From the NCBI GenBank assembly GCA_009840165.1, contig VXOG01000036.1, positions 38,373 through 102,372 of the forward strand: 64,000 nucleotides of DNA, given 5' to 3'. This DNA comes from Chloroflexota bacterium (GTDB lineage: Bacteria > Chloroflexota > Dehalococcoidia > Lucifugimonadales > UBA3495). The number at the start of each line of letters is the position of its first letter. The first letter of the stretch is position 1. Positions 49,381-57,778 of this stretch are shown piece after piece. A program made the translations under genes and the position numbers. The notes under the pieces are model-generated. The model searched no databases. It was not told the origin of the DNA and saw nothing but the letters and a program-made list of their open reading frames with translations.

Positions 49381-50115
49381 CTAACCCCTCAGGTGCCGGT
49401 CGTAGAACAGCAGCACCCGGTGCCACATGTCCTGGGCGGGTGCGGCGCGGTAGCTGGGCCGATAGTCGGCGAAGAAGGCGTGGCCGGCGTTGTTGTACAT
49501 CACCCACTCGTAGGTTTTGCCGTGCTCATCCAGCAGCGCTTTCATCTGCTCGGCCTGCTCGGGCGTGGGGTTCTCGTCCTCGACGCCGAATAACGCCAGC
49601 AGCGGGCAGGACAGGTCGGGCACCATGTCCATGGGCTGCACCGGCCGCAACTCGGTGGGTTCGTGGACGATGTGGCCGCCGGCCGAGTCCACCGCCGCGT
49701 CGATGTTGCTGCTCAGGCACGCCATCATCAGCGTGTACCGCCCGCCGGAACAGAACCCAATGATGCCCACCTTGCCGTTGCTGTGGGCCTGGGATTTGAG
49801 GAACGTTGCCGCACCCTCCAGGTCGTCCATGGCGCGGGAATCGGGCGAGGCGAACAGCGTAGCCAGCACGTTCTCCGGTTCCGGCGTGCCCTCGCGGGTG
49901 TACAGGTCGGGCGCGATGGCGAGGTAGCCTTGTCCCGCGAAGCGCACTGCGATGTCCTTGTGGTGGTCCATCAACCCCATGCCTTCCATGGTGACGATGA
50001 CGGCGGGGTACGATCCCGGCGCGGCCGGCCGGCTGTACAGGGCGTCAATCATCGTACCGTCCCGGCTGGCGTACTGGATCATCCCAGTTTCAAGTTCCTG
50101 TCCAACAAGTACCAT
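49381..50115 (-). CDS. Dienelactone hydrolase-family protein
   Basis: ALYSRPAAPGSYPAVIVTMEGMGLMDHHKDIAVRFAGQGYLAIAPDLYTR, KVGIIGFCSGGRYTL. Confidence 0.92.
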   Translation of the reverse strand: MVLVGQELETGMIQYASRDGTMIDALYSRPAAPGSYPAVIVTMEGMGLMDHHKDIAVRFAGQGYLAIAPDLYTREGTPEPENVLATLFASPDSRAMDDLEGAATFLKSQAHSNGKVGIIGFCSGGRYTLMMACLSSNIDAAVDSAGGHIVHEPTELRPVQPMDMVPDLSCPLLALFGVEDENPTPEQAEQMKALLDEHGKTYEWVMYNNAGHAFFADYRPSYRAAPAQDMWHRVLLFYDRHLRG

Positions 50116-50143
50116 GATTTACCTCCGGCGGTTGGTTTGACGT

Positions 50144-50470
50144 TCACGTTGCGTCGATTTCCAGTATGCGCGTTTCCGCCTGGCTCACGGAATTGACGGC
50201 GTCGTTTATCGCGTTCAGAGCGCGGGTTACGTGTCGCCGGCGATTTCCGGTGATAATGAGTACAGCGATGTCTCTGCGGGACAGGTTTTGCTGGTAGGGA
50301 ATCCGCTGGTCGGCGGTAATCAGCTGCTGATACCCTTCACTTTCAGCTCGGTCCAGGAGTTCGCCGTTGCTGAGGGTGTGCCAACTGAACTGTAGGGCAA
50401 CGTCCACCTGATGGCCCGGAAGGTTGTTCCTAAGCAACCTGGGGACGTTGTTGTCCAGCAGTATCTTCAT
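50144..50470 (-). CDS. DUF5615-like PIN-like protein
   Basis: MKILLDNNVPRLLRNNLPGHQV...YQQLITADQRIPYQQNLSRRDIAVLII. Confidence 0.75.
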   Translation of the reverse strand: MKILLDNNVPRLLRNNLPGHQVDVALQFSWHTLSNGELLDRAESEGYQQLITADQRIPYQQNLSRRDIAVLIITGNRRRHVTRALNAINDAVNSVSQAETRILEIDAT

Positions 50471-50693
50471 CGGCGAAGTGTTTCTCCAGGGATTGGATTT
50501 CGTGATCGAGAATTGCCTCGATCTGTTCCCGGGTCACCCCTCCGAAGTCGTCGATGAACTCGTCGATGGTTGGGCTGTCCTTGAAGGCATCGAAGAGGCT
50601 CGCCACGGGCAGCCTGGTGTCCTTGAAGGTCCATGCTCCGCTCACTTTGTCGGGGCGACGTTCGATGGCGTCACAGCTGTCCCAGTGGCTCAT
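50430..50693 (-). CDS. DUF433-family protein (putative antitoxin)
   Basis: DKVSGAWTFKDTRLPVASLFDAFKDSPTIDEFIDDFGGVTREQIEAILD; overlaps the DUF5615-like gene. Confidence 0.8.
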   Translation of the reverse strand: MSHWDSCDAIERRPDKVSGAWTFKDTRLPVASLFDAFKDSPTIDEFIDDFGGVTREQIEAILDHEIQSLEKHFADEDTAGQQRPQVA

Positions 50694-50811
50694 GGTGTTG
50701 TCTCCTTATCGGGTGGCGCTTTGTTCAGGTATTCCGACGGTCGTACCCAAAGCCCTACTTTTGTGCAACGCCGGTTTTGAGTTGGGTGCGCAGCTTCGCG
50801 CACACGCGACT

Positions 50812-51570
50812 TTACGTTGACGCATCGTCCAACTGCGCCAGCTTTTCCTGGAACGCCTCAACCGCGCGTTGTTCGGGCACGCCCATGAAGAACCGCAGCC
50901 CCTGGACGTATTCCAGCACTTCCCGGGACAGCATCAGCACGTCGTTGCGGGGGCCGGTATCCTTGTACAGGTTGTTCATCCAGTCCTCCTGGCCGACGAA
51001 CAGGGCATCCTGGAGGACCAGGAAGTCCTGGCGCTCCATGTCGTTCCGGGACATCCAGCGGTTGAACACGAAAGGCAACCCGGTCCATTCCTGCCATTCC
51101 TCGCCCAGATCGTAACGGTGAGCGAATCCCCGAACGGCGCGGCGCCCGCGCAATCCCTGGTTCCACGTGAGGAACCTGGCGTCATGCTCCGATTGGGTGT
51201 CCACGAAAGACGCGCCGCTGACGCCGTGTTTCAACTCCAGTATGACCCGCAGCAGTTGCAGCGACGTGGCATCCGGCTCGTTGACGGCTATGGCGCCGCC
51301 GCTCAACTCGCCAATCTCCTTGTTTGAGAGCAGTACGCACGAAACGGCGTGATTCACTGACGCCACGCAAAACCGCTGGATGGGCGACGCGCTTGCCTCC
51401 AGGCGGGGAACGTCCAGCAGTGGTATCGGCCCGGCATCAATCGCGCCCTCTTCCAGCGCGTCCGCCACCTGGTTGGGTTCCATGGCAACCAGGATGATGC
51501 CGCGACGCTCCATATCGAAGTAGAACGCTTCGCATTCCAGGTTGGGAACATGGCCTACTGTGATGGGCAT
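50812..51570 (-). CDS. MqnA/MqnD-like protein (futalosine pathway family)
   Basis: EGAIDAGPIPLLDVPRLE, VSCVLLSNKEIGEL, YDLGEEWQEWTGLPFVFNRW. Confidence 0.72.
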   Translation of the reverse strand: MPITVGHVPNLECEAFYFDMERRGIILVAMEPNQVADALEEGAIDAGPIPLLDVPRLEASASPIQRFCVASVNHAVSCVLLSNKEIGELSGGAIAVNEPDATSLQLLRVILELKHGVSGASFVDTQSEHDARFLTWNQGLRGRRAVRGFAHRYDLGEEWQEWTGLPFVFNRWMSRNDMERQDFLVLQDALFVGQEDWMNNLYKDTGPRNDVLMLSREVLEYVQGLRFFMGVPEQRAVEAFQEKLAQLDDAST

Positions 51571-51609
51571 GGCAAAGATTCACTCCCTACGGTTTGTTGG
51601 GCGCCGACT

Positions 51610-51637
51610 GTAGGGGCGAATAATTATTCGCCCCTAC
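51610..51637. repeat. Perfect GTAGGGGCG-family palindrome
   Basis: gtaggggcgaataattattcgcccctac. Confidence 0.9.
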
Positions 51638-51676
51638 GCAGCAAGCGTGATTTATTCCCACAATGTCGTTGATAAG

Positions 51677-51706
51677 GATAGGGGCGAGGCATGCCTCGCC
51701 CCTATC
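51677..51706. repeat. Perfect TAGGGGCG-family palindrome
   Basis: gataggggcgaggcatgcctcgcccctatc. Confidence 0.9.
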
Positions 51707-51729
51707 GGCGCTACAGGCGCGAGGTATGT

Positions 51730-51758
51730 GTAGGGGCAGGTTTCAAACCTGCCCCTAC
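51730..51758. repeat. GTAGGGGC-family palindrome
   Basis: gtaggggcaggtttcaaacctgcccctac (14-bp arms around one central base). Confidence 0.9.
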
Positions 51759-51804
51759 GGAGAATCCAGACCACCCGAAAGCGGGGGCCTCCCTTGGCCA
51801 GGAC

Positions 51805-52839
51805 TTACAGGCGCGGCCCCATGAAGGTCAGGGCCTGCTTCTGGAACACCTGGATGCGGTTGCGCGGGCCTTCGCAGACGAACACGCGGTTGTTTTCGTC
51901 CACTGCGACGCCGGTGGGCGCCCAGAAGTCCCGCTCCCGTTCGAGGCCGGGCGCGCGCTCACGCTCGTCCCACATCTCGGGGTTGGCGTCCAGCTTGTCC
52001 TTGCCCCACTTGGATACGGTAGCTTCGCCGGTCTTTGCGCCGCAGAAGTTGCCGTCCGGGTCAAAGTACTGTAGCCGGTCGTTGAGCCAGTCGGCCACGT
52101 AGATGATGCCGTCCCGGTCCACCGCCACGTCCGCCGGCCGGTTGAACTCGCCGTCCCCGGAGCCGGAGGACCCGAACTTCATCAGGAACCGTCCGTCCGA
52201 AGAGAACTTCTGGATGCGGTCGTTGCGCCAGTCGGCGATGTAGATGTTGCCCTGGTTGTCGATGTCGATGCCCCAGGGCGAATCGAGTTCGCCGTCGCCA
52301 CTGCCGTAGCTCCCGAACTTCATCAGGAACTGGCCGTCGGGCGTGAACTTCTGGACCCGGTGGTTGTTGCCGTCCACGACCCAGACGTTGTCGTCCGCGT
52401 CAATGGCCACTCCCGCCGGGCGGTCCAGCTGGCCGTCGCCGCTGCCGACGTTCTCGTCCCACTTGCCGATGTACTCGCCGTCGCGGGTGAATATCGAAAT
52501 GCGGTGGAGCCATTCGTCGGAAACGTACACGTTGCCGTTGCTGGCAATCGCCACGTTCACTGGCCAGACCAGGGAGCCGTCCTCGAAGTTGTATTCGTGG
52601 GGACCCTGCTGCGGGACGCCGCGAGCGAAGGCGTTGACGTATTCCTCGTCAACCGTGCAGACGGTGACGCGCGTGCCCTCGGGCCGGTACTCGGAAGACC
52701 GGCACAGCACGTACATCAGGTCGTCCTCGCCCCGGGCCATGTGAATCGGGTAGGTGAACCCAGGTCCGAACTGCTCGCCGCGCCCGATGGTGTGGCTGTA
52801 CTGCAGCTGGACTTGGGAAAATCTCTGAGCTAAAACCAT
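51805..52839 (-). CDS. NHL-repeat beta-propeller protein
   Basis: Repeated GSGDGELDSPWGIDIDNQGNIYIADWRNDRIQKFSSDGRFLMKFGSSGSGDGEFNRPADVAVDRDGIIYVADW. Confidence 0.92.
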   Translation of the reverse strand: MVLAQRFSQVQLQYSHTIGRGEQFGPGFTYPIHMARGEDDLMYVLCRSSEYRPEGTRVTVCTVDEEYVNAFARGVPQQGPHEYNFEDGSLVWPVNVAIASNGNVYVSDEWLHRISIFTRDGEYIGKWDENVGSGDGQLDRPAGVAIDADDNVWVVDGNNHRVQKFTPDGQFLMKFGSYGSGDGELDSPWGIDIDNQGNIYIADWRNDRIQKFSSDGRFLMKFGSSGSGDGEFNRPADVAVDRDGIIYVADWLNDRLQYFDPDGNFCGAKTGEATVSKWGKDKLDANPEMWDERERAPGLERERDFWAPTGVAVDENNRVFVCEGPRNRIQVFQKQALTFMGPRL

Positions 52840-52866
52840 AATCGCCTCCTTGTGTCCGGCTGCGGG

Positions 52867-54000
52867 CTAAATGAAGTCCATCTGCTCGAAGGAGCCGTTC
52901 ACGATGGGCTGGGCGTCCAGGCCCATCCACTTCTCCATGATGGTGGAGTACAGGCCGCGGAAGTCGTTGTTGAAGTGCAGGTCGCCCTCCAGCAGCTTGT
53001 TCTCCTCCAGCGACGGGTACTCGCCGTACAGCCCGCCCTTGACCTGTTCACCCACAACGAACGCGACGCCGCCGGAGCCGTGGTCGGTGCCGGAGCCGTT
53101 GTCATGCACGCGGCGCCCGAACTCGGTGAAGACCAGCAGGATGACGTTGTCGCCAGCGTTGTGCTCCTTCAGGTCGTCGTAGAAGTCGGCGACGGCGTTG
53201 GAGGTCTCAGTCCACAGGCGGGTGTGGTTGGCCAACTCTCCGGCGTGGGTGTCGAAGCTGTTGTACGGCGCGGTGGTGTAGAGCACCCGGGTGCCGAACC
53301 CGGCCAGGTGGGTCTGCGCGATGTTGCGCATGTACTGGCCGACCGTGTCGCCGCCGTACTCCACCGAGGAGGAATACATCTGGGGAGCGGTGCTCAGGAT
53401 GTCCGCGCCTTCCAGCGCGTCCAGGCCGGTCTGGGCGAAGTAGTCCAGCACCGGGCCCTGGCCCAGCATCGGCGAATAGACGCGGGAGAACACGTCCAGC
53501 GCCTTGGTGCGCTGTTCCTCAATCTCGATGCCGGTCAGCACGCCGTAGGTCTCCAGGTTGCCCACGGAGGCAACGGGGACGCCCGGGGCCACCAGCGACC
53601 GGGGCAGGCCGCGGCCGAAGTTCACGCCGGTCAGCACGTTGGTCTTCTCAGGGTCCAGGTCGCGCACGGCGCGGCCCAGCCAACCCTCGTCGCCAACCTT
53701 GTCCGGCTCGCAGGTGTGCCAGATGTCCATGGAGCGGAAGTGGGACCGGCTGGGGTTGGGATAGCCCACGCCCTGGATGACGGCGACCTTGCCCTCATCG
53801 TACAGGCGCTTCATCGGCCCCATGGCCGGGTTGAACCCGATGTAGTCGTTGATCGGCAGAACCTGGTCAACAGGTATCCGCACGTTGGGTCGGTTGTCCA
53901 GGTACAGGGGGTCGCCGTAGGGGACGATGGTGTTCAGCGCATCGTTGCCCCCGGACAGCTGGAGTACCACCAGCACCGGATCTTTCTTGGTAGCTGTCAT
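52867..54000 (-). CDS. DUF1501 protein (sulfatase-like fold)
   Basis: VLVVLQLSGGNDALNTIVPYGDPLYLDNRPNVRIP; FTEFGRRVHDNGSGTDHGSGGVAFVVG. Confidence 0.93.
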   Translation of the reverse strand: MTATKKDPVLVVLQLSGGNDALNTIVPYGDPLYLDNRPNVRIPVDQVLPINDYIGFNPAMGPMKRLYDEGKVAVIQGVGYPNPSRSHFRSMDIWHTCEPDKVGDEGWLGRAVRDLDPEKTNVLTGVNFGRGLPRSLVAPGVPVASVGNLETYGVLTGIEIEEQRTKALDVFSRVYSPMLGQGPVLDYFAQTGLDALEGADILSTAPQMYSSSVEYGGDTVGQYMRNIAQTHLAGFGTRVLYTTAPYNSFDTHAGELANHTRLWTETSNAVADFYDDLKEHNAGDNVILLVFTEFGRRVHDNGSGTDHGSGGVAFVVGEQVKGGLYGEYPSLEENKLLEGDLHFNNDFRGLYSTIMEKWMGLDAQPIVNGSFEQMDFI

Positions 54001-54016
54001 ATCTTTCCCCCTTCTG

Positions 54017-55423
54017 TTACTCGAACAGGTACTCGGTGGTGGCCACGATGGACTGGAGCATCTGCCCGACGCGCGTGCCGAACTCGTCGCTGCCGGTACG
54101 CAACTCGCCTTCGCTGTCCGCCAGGGCGACCAGCTCGTTGCGGGTCACGTCGGCCAGCTGGTAGTGGCCGAGCAACTGCAAGCAGCCGTCCACCAGTTGC
54201 TCGGACGAAATGGTGTCGCCCTGCGCGCCGAGGCGGTTGATGATGGCCTGCACGCCGCGATGGGAGGTGTCGCCCACGGCGTCGGCGGTGAAGTTGATGC
54301 GCTCTACCAGGGTGCCGCTGTCGATCCACTCGCGGCCGGTGTGCCAGCCTTCCACCGTCGGCGGGTTCAGCAGGTCCTGACCCATGTAGCGGATGGTGAG
54401 CGTCATGGCGTTGAGACCGGGCCTGGGCATGTCGAAGTCCCCGACCAGGCGCATGGTGCCCACGACGGTCTCGGTGGGGCTCTTGACCTTCTCGAATTGG
54501 GCGTTCTTGAAGAAGTCCGAGTTGAACAGCACCCGCAGCATGGAGCGGATGTCGTAGCCGGAGCGGAAGTACTCGTCTTCCAGCATCTTGATGGCTTCGG
54601 GATCGCGCGGCGGCGTGTTCTGCCAGGCGGGAACCTGCGGCTCGTCGGCGACGAAGAAGTTGTACATGTGCCGGGCGACGAACCGGGCGGCGGCGGGCTG
54701 CCGGGCGACGATCTTGACGATGTCCTCGCCGTTGAAGTTGCCGGTCTCACCGAGGAAGGTCTTTTCGCCGTAGTCATGGTCCGACGGGTCGTAGATGAAC
54801 GCTGCCTCGTACTTGCCGTAGGGGTACCGGGGGATGGAGTTGGTAACCGTCCAGCCGGTGAAGGCGCGGGCGGCTTCCTTGACGTCATCCTCGGAGTAGT
54901 TGGCGTTGCCGTCCATTCCGACGCCCAGGGAGAACAGTTCCAGGAGCTCGCGGCCCCAGTTCTCGTTGATGGCGTCCTTGTGGCTCATGCAGTTGTCCAG
55001 GTAGAACACCATGGCCGGGTCCGTGGACAGCCCCATGAGCAGCTCTTCAAAGTTGCCGAACCCCAGGGTGCGGAACATGTCGAGCTCGATGTTCTGCTGC
55101 TTGGGATACTCGCACTTGGCGTGGCCGGTGCAGAAGATGTGATGCCAGAACAGCGCGATCTTCTCCTCCAGCGGACGCTTGGTGTTGATCATCCGGTAGG
55201 TCCACTCTTCCTGCTGGCCCTCAAGCCCGGCCTTGGAAACCCACTGGGGCTGGTAGCGCATCAGGATGTCGTCCTGGATGGCCGGCTGGCTTTCCGGGTG
55301 CAGCAGTTCTTCGACGGTGGCCTCGTAGCCCTTGGCGGCGCGCGCCTCGAGCTCCTCGTACGACGCTCCGAACCCGGCTCGGCGCATGAGGTGAGCCATC
55401 AAGGCAATGTCTTGTTCAGCCAT
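54017..55423 (-). CDS. DUF1800 protein
   Basis: AHLMRRAGFGASYEELEARAAKGYEATVEELLHPE; EKIALFWHHIF; NENWGRELLELFSLGVG. Confidence 0.94.
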   Translation of the reverse strand: MAEQDIALMAHLMRRAGFGASYEELEARAAKGYEATVEELLHPESQPAIQDDILMRYQPQWVSKAGLEGQQEEWTYRMINTKRPLEEKIALFWHHIFCTGHAKCEYPKQQNIELDMFRTLGFGNFEELLMGLSTDPAMVFYLDNCMSHKDAINENWGRELLELFSLGVGMDGNANYSEDDVKEAARAFTGWTVTNSIPRYPYGKYEAAFIYDPSDHDYGEKTFLGETGNFNGEDIVKIVARQPAAARFVARHMYNFFVADEPQVPAWQNTPPRDPEAIKMLEDEYFRSGYDIRSMLRVLFNSDFFKNAQFEKVKSPTETVVGTMRLVGDFDMPRPGLNAMTLTIRYMGQDLLNPPTVEGWHTGREWIDSGTLVERINFTADAVGDTSHRGVQAIINRLGAQGDTISSEQLVDGCLQLLGHYQLADVTRNELVALADSEGELRTGSDEFGTRVGQMLQSIVATTEYLFE

Positions 55424-55683
55424 TATTTACCTCCTGATCGCGTGTCTTTGGCATGGCCCGGCGGCCACGCACAGGCGGTGACGAATTCCGCTCAACTTCT
55501 GCGCCTGGAAGACATAAATCGGTAACCATTCCAAGCGTGTCCTGAATGTTGGCAGCATTTCGTCGATTGTGCCGCAATGCTATCCCTAATGGCCCAAAAC
55601 GTCAATGTTTTTATCACCAAATAACCATTTGGAGTTTGGTGGGTTTTTCGGCCGGAGAGTCGTCAATGCGTTCAGATAACTTG

Positions 55684-55715
55684 ATGTAAATCATATCAAT
55701 TGATATGATTTACAT
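55684..55715. promoter_or_regulatory. Perfect 32-bp AT-rich palindrome upstream of the nirK-like gene
   Basis: atgtaaatcatatcaattgatatgatttacat in the divergent intergenic region. Confidence 0.6.
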
Positions 55716-55787
55716 TGCGCCAACGCTGAGTATCAATACCATAGCTCGGCGTCGGCAAGGGAGTGAGCAATAACCTATCGAAACCGG

Positions 55788-57020
55788 ATGCTTCCCGGAG
55801 TGCGAACGAGTACGCTGACGCTGCTGGCAGCAGTAACGCTGATGATCTTCATCCTGGCATGTCGCGGCGGCGACCCCGCGGCTACCGCTACACCCGCATT
55901 TTCGCTGCCCACCGCGCTGCCCAGCCCGGAGGCCGCTCCCGCCGGCGGCGGAGCGGAAGCCACGGCGGCGCGAACCTCCACTTACTGGGACGGCCCCACC
56001 ACCTGGGAACCCGAGGACGTGAGCGGACTGGAACGGGTGACCCAGGAACTGGTCGCTCCGCCCTTCCTGCCCGAGCATGAGCAGACCTACAGCGGCGAGC
56101 CCAGGGTGGTTGAGGTGAACATGGTGGTGGAAGAGAAGGAAATCGAGGTCGCCCCCGGCGCGTTCATGTGGGCGTTCACGTTCAATGGCACGGTGCCCGG
56201 CCCCATCATCGTGGTGCATGAGGGCGACTACGTGGAGATGACCCTGTCCAACCCGTCCGACAACGGGCTGCTCCACAACATCGACTTCCACTCGTCCGTG
56301 GGCGCGCTCGGAGGCGGCTCGCTGACCCAGGTGGGGCCGGGCCAGGAAGTGGTGCTGCGATTCCGCGCGGTGAAACCCGGCGTATTCGTCTATCATTGCG
56401 CTCCCGGCGGCACCATGGTGCCCTGGCACGTTACCCACGGCATGAACGGCGCCATCATGGTGCTCCCCCGCGATGGCCTGAAGGACCCGGCCGGCAATCC
56501 CCTGCGCTACGACCGCGCCTACTACATCGGCGAGCAGGACTACTACCTGCCCCGCAACGCTGACGGAACGTTCAAGCGTTACGAGAACGCAGCCGTATCC
56601 GCGCTGGACGACCTGGAGGCGATGAAAACTCTCGCCCCCACCCACATCGTGTTCAACGGCGTAACCGGCGCATTGCAGGGAGAAGGCCAGCTGACCGCTA
56701 ACGTGGGCGAGAACGTGCTGATCGTCCACTCCCAGGCCAACCGGCAATCGTATCCCCACCTCATCGGCGGCCACGGCGATTACGTGTGGGAACGGGGCGG
56801 CTTCAACGACCCGCCGGAACTGGACCTGGAAACCTGGGTGATCGCCGCCGGCTCCGCCGGGGCCTCTATCCACACCATTCGCCAGCCGGGTACCTACGTG
56901 TACCTGTCCCACAACCTCATCGAGGCGTTTGCCTACGACGCCAAGGCAATCCTGGTGGCCGAAGGCGAATGGAACAACGACCTGATGGAGCAGGTCAAAC
57001 CGCCGGGGCCGATCCAGTAG
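55788..57020 (+). CDS. nirK: Copper-containing nitrite reductase (NirK-like), probable lipoprotein
   Basis: Lipobox-like FILAC; cupredoxin motifs [49 protein letters not shown]. Confidence 0.88.
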   Translation: MLPGVRTSTLTLLAAVTLMIFILACRGGDPAATATPAFSLPTALPSPEAAPAGGGAEATAARTSTYWDGPTTWEPEDVSGLERVTQELVAPPFLPEHEQTYSGEPRVVEVNMVVEEKEIEVAPGAFMWAFTFNGTVPGPIIVVHEGDYVEMTLSNPSDNGLLHNIDFHSSVGALGGGSLTQVGPGQEVVLRFRAVKPGVFVYHCAPGGTMVPWHVTHGMNGAIMVLPRDGLKDPAGNPLRYDRAYYIGEQDYYLPRNADGTFKRYENAAVSALDDLEAMKTLAPTHIVFNGVTGALQGEGQLTANVGENVLIVHSQANRQSYPHLIGGHGDYVWERGGFNDPPELDLETWVIAAGSAGASIHTIRQPGTYVYLSHNLIEAFAYDAKAILVAEGEWNNDLMEQVKPPGPIQ

Positions 57021-57031
57021 CAGTATCGCCG

Positions 57032-57727
57032 CTAATCGGCGTCGAATTCCCGTTCGTCCAGCCGGAACCAGTGGATGGCGCCAGCGTTCACCAGTTCCTG
57101 CACTTCGTGGTCATTGAACACGCTGGCTACTACGGAGTGCGACGGTTGGCCGGTGAACCTGGTAAGAAACGCGGCGTTACGGATGGCCCGGTCAGTGTCT
57201 CGACTGTCCGCAGTGAACGACGCTTCGGCGGCCACATAGTGAGTATCGCCTGCTGCATCGGTTCCCGCAAGCACCATGTCCGCAGCGTAGAAGCTCCTTC
57301 TTTGACCGAATTCTATCTCGTTCGCCATACCGGAATCGCGCACAAGGCGAGTAAGATCGCTGCGTTGCAGTATGTCGACGAAGTCCAGTTGCAACAAATC
57401 CAGGATCGTTTCGTGGTGGTCTCTGAGTACGCGCCGCGCCACGTTTCCCTTCAGGACGCCGATGTTGGTTTCGATGCGGGCTATGTTGGTTTCAATGCGT
57501 GCGAGGGTAGCATCGACCCTGGCGTTAATTATCTTCTGGTCCTCGTTGAACCTCTTCTGGTCCTCGATGAACCCCTCAACGTAGGCGGCAAACCGGGCGA
57601 AGCGTTCGGGAAGTTCCAGCAGTTCCTTGCTCAACAGTTGCCGGCGCACCTCAGCACGGAACTCCGGGTCGTCTTGCAACGCCCGTAGAAAGCGAGTTCG
57701 TTCTGCTGGACTCATGGCTGTGCTCAT
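57032..57727 (-). CDS. Coiled-coil protein with PD-(D/E)XK-like C-terminus (DUF3782-like)
   Basis: DQKRFNEDQKIINARVDATLARIETNIARIETNIGVLKGN; YVAAEASFTADSRDTDRAIRNAAFL. Confidence 0.65.
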   Translation of the reverse strand: MSTAMSPAERTRFLRALQDDPEFRAEVRRQLLSKELLELPERFARFAAYVEGFIEDQKRFNEDQKIINARVDATLARIETNIARIETNIGVLKGNVARRVLRDHHETILDLLQLDFVDILQRSDLTRLVRDSGMANEIEFGQRRSFYAADMVLAGTDAAGDTHYVAAEASFTADSRDTDRAIRNAAFLTRFTGQPSHSVVASVFNDHEVQELVNAGAIHWFRLDEREFDAD

Positions 57728-57778
57728 GGTTCGGAACCCCGGCTGGAAAATTATAGCATTGCCGGGGTTTCGTTTGCC

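Noticed and set aside
51610-51758. Palindromes as simple intrinsic terminators
   Set aside because: No U-tract follows the hairpins, and they occur dispersed with variable cores; treated as repeats instead
52852-55525. Long plus-strand ORFs 52852..54240 and 53927..55525
   Set aside because: Antisense shadows of the DUF1501 and DUF1800 genes
55710-56912. 400-aa minus-strand ORF
   Set aside because: Antisense shadow of the nirK-like gene
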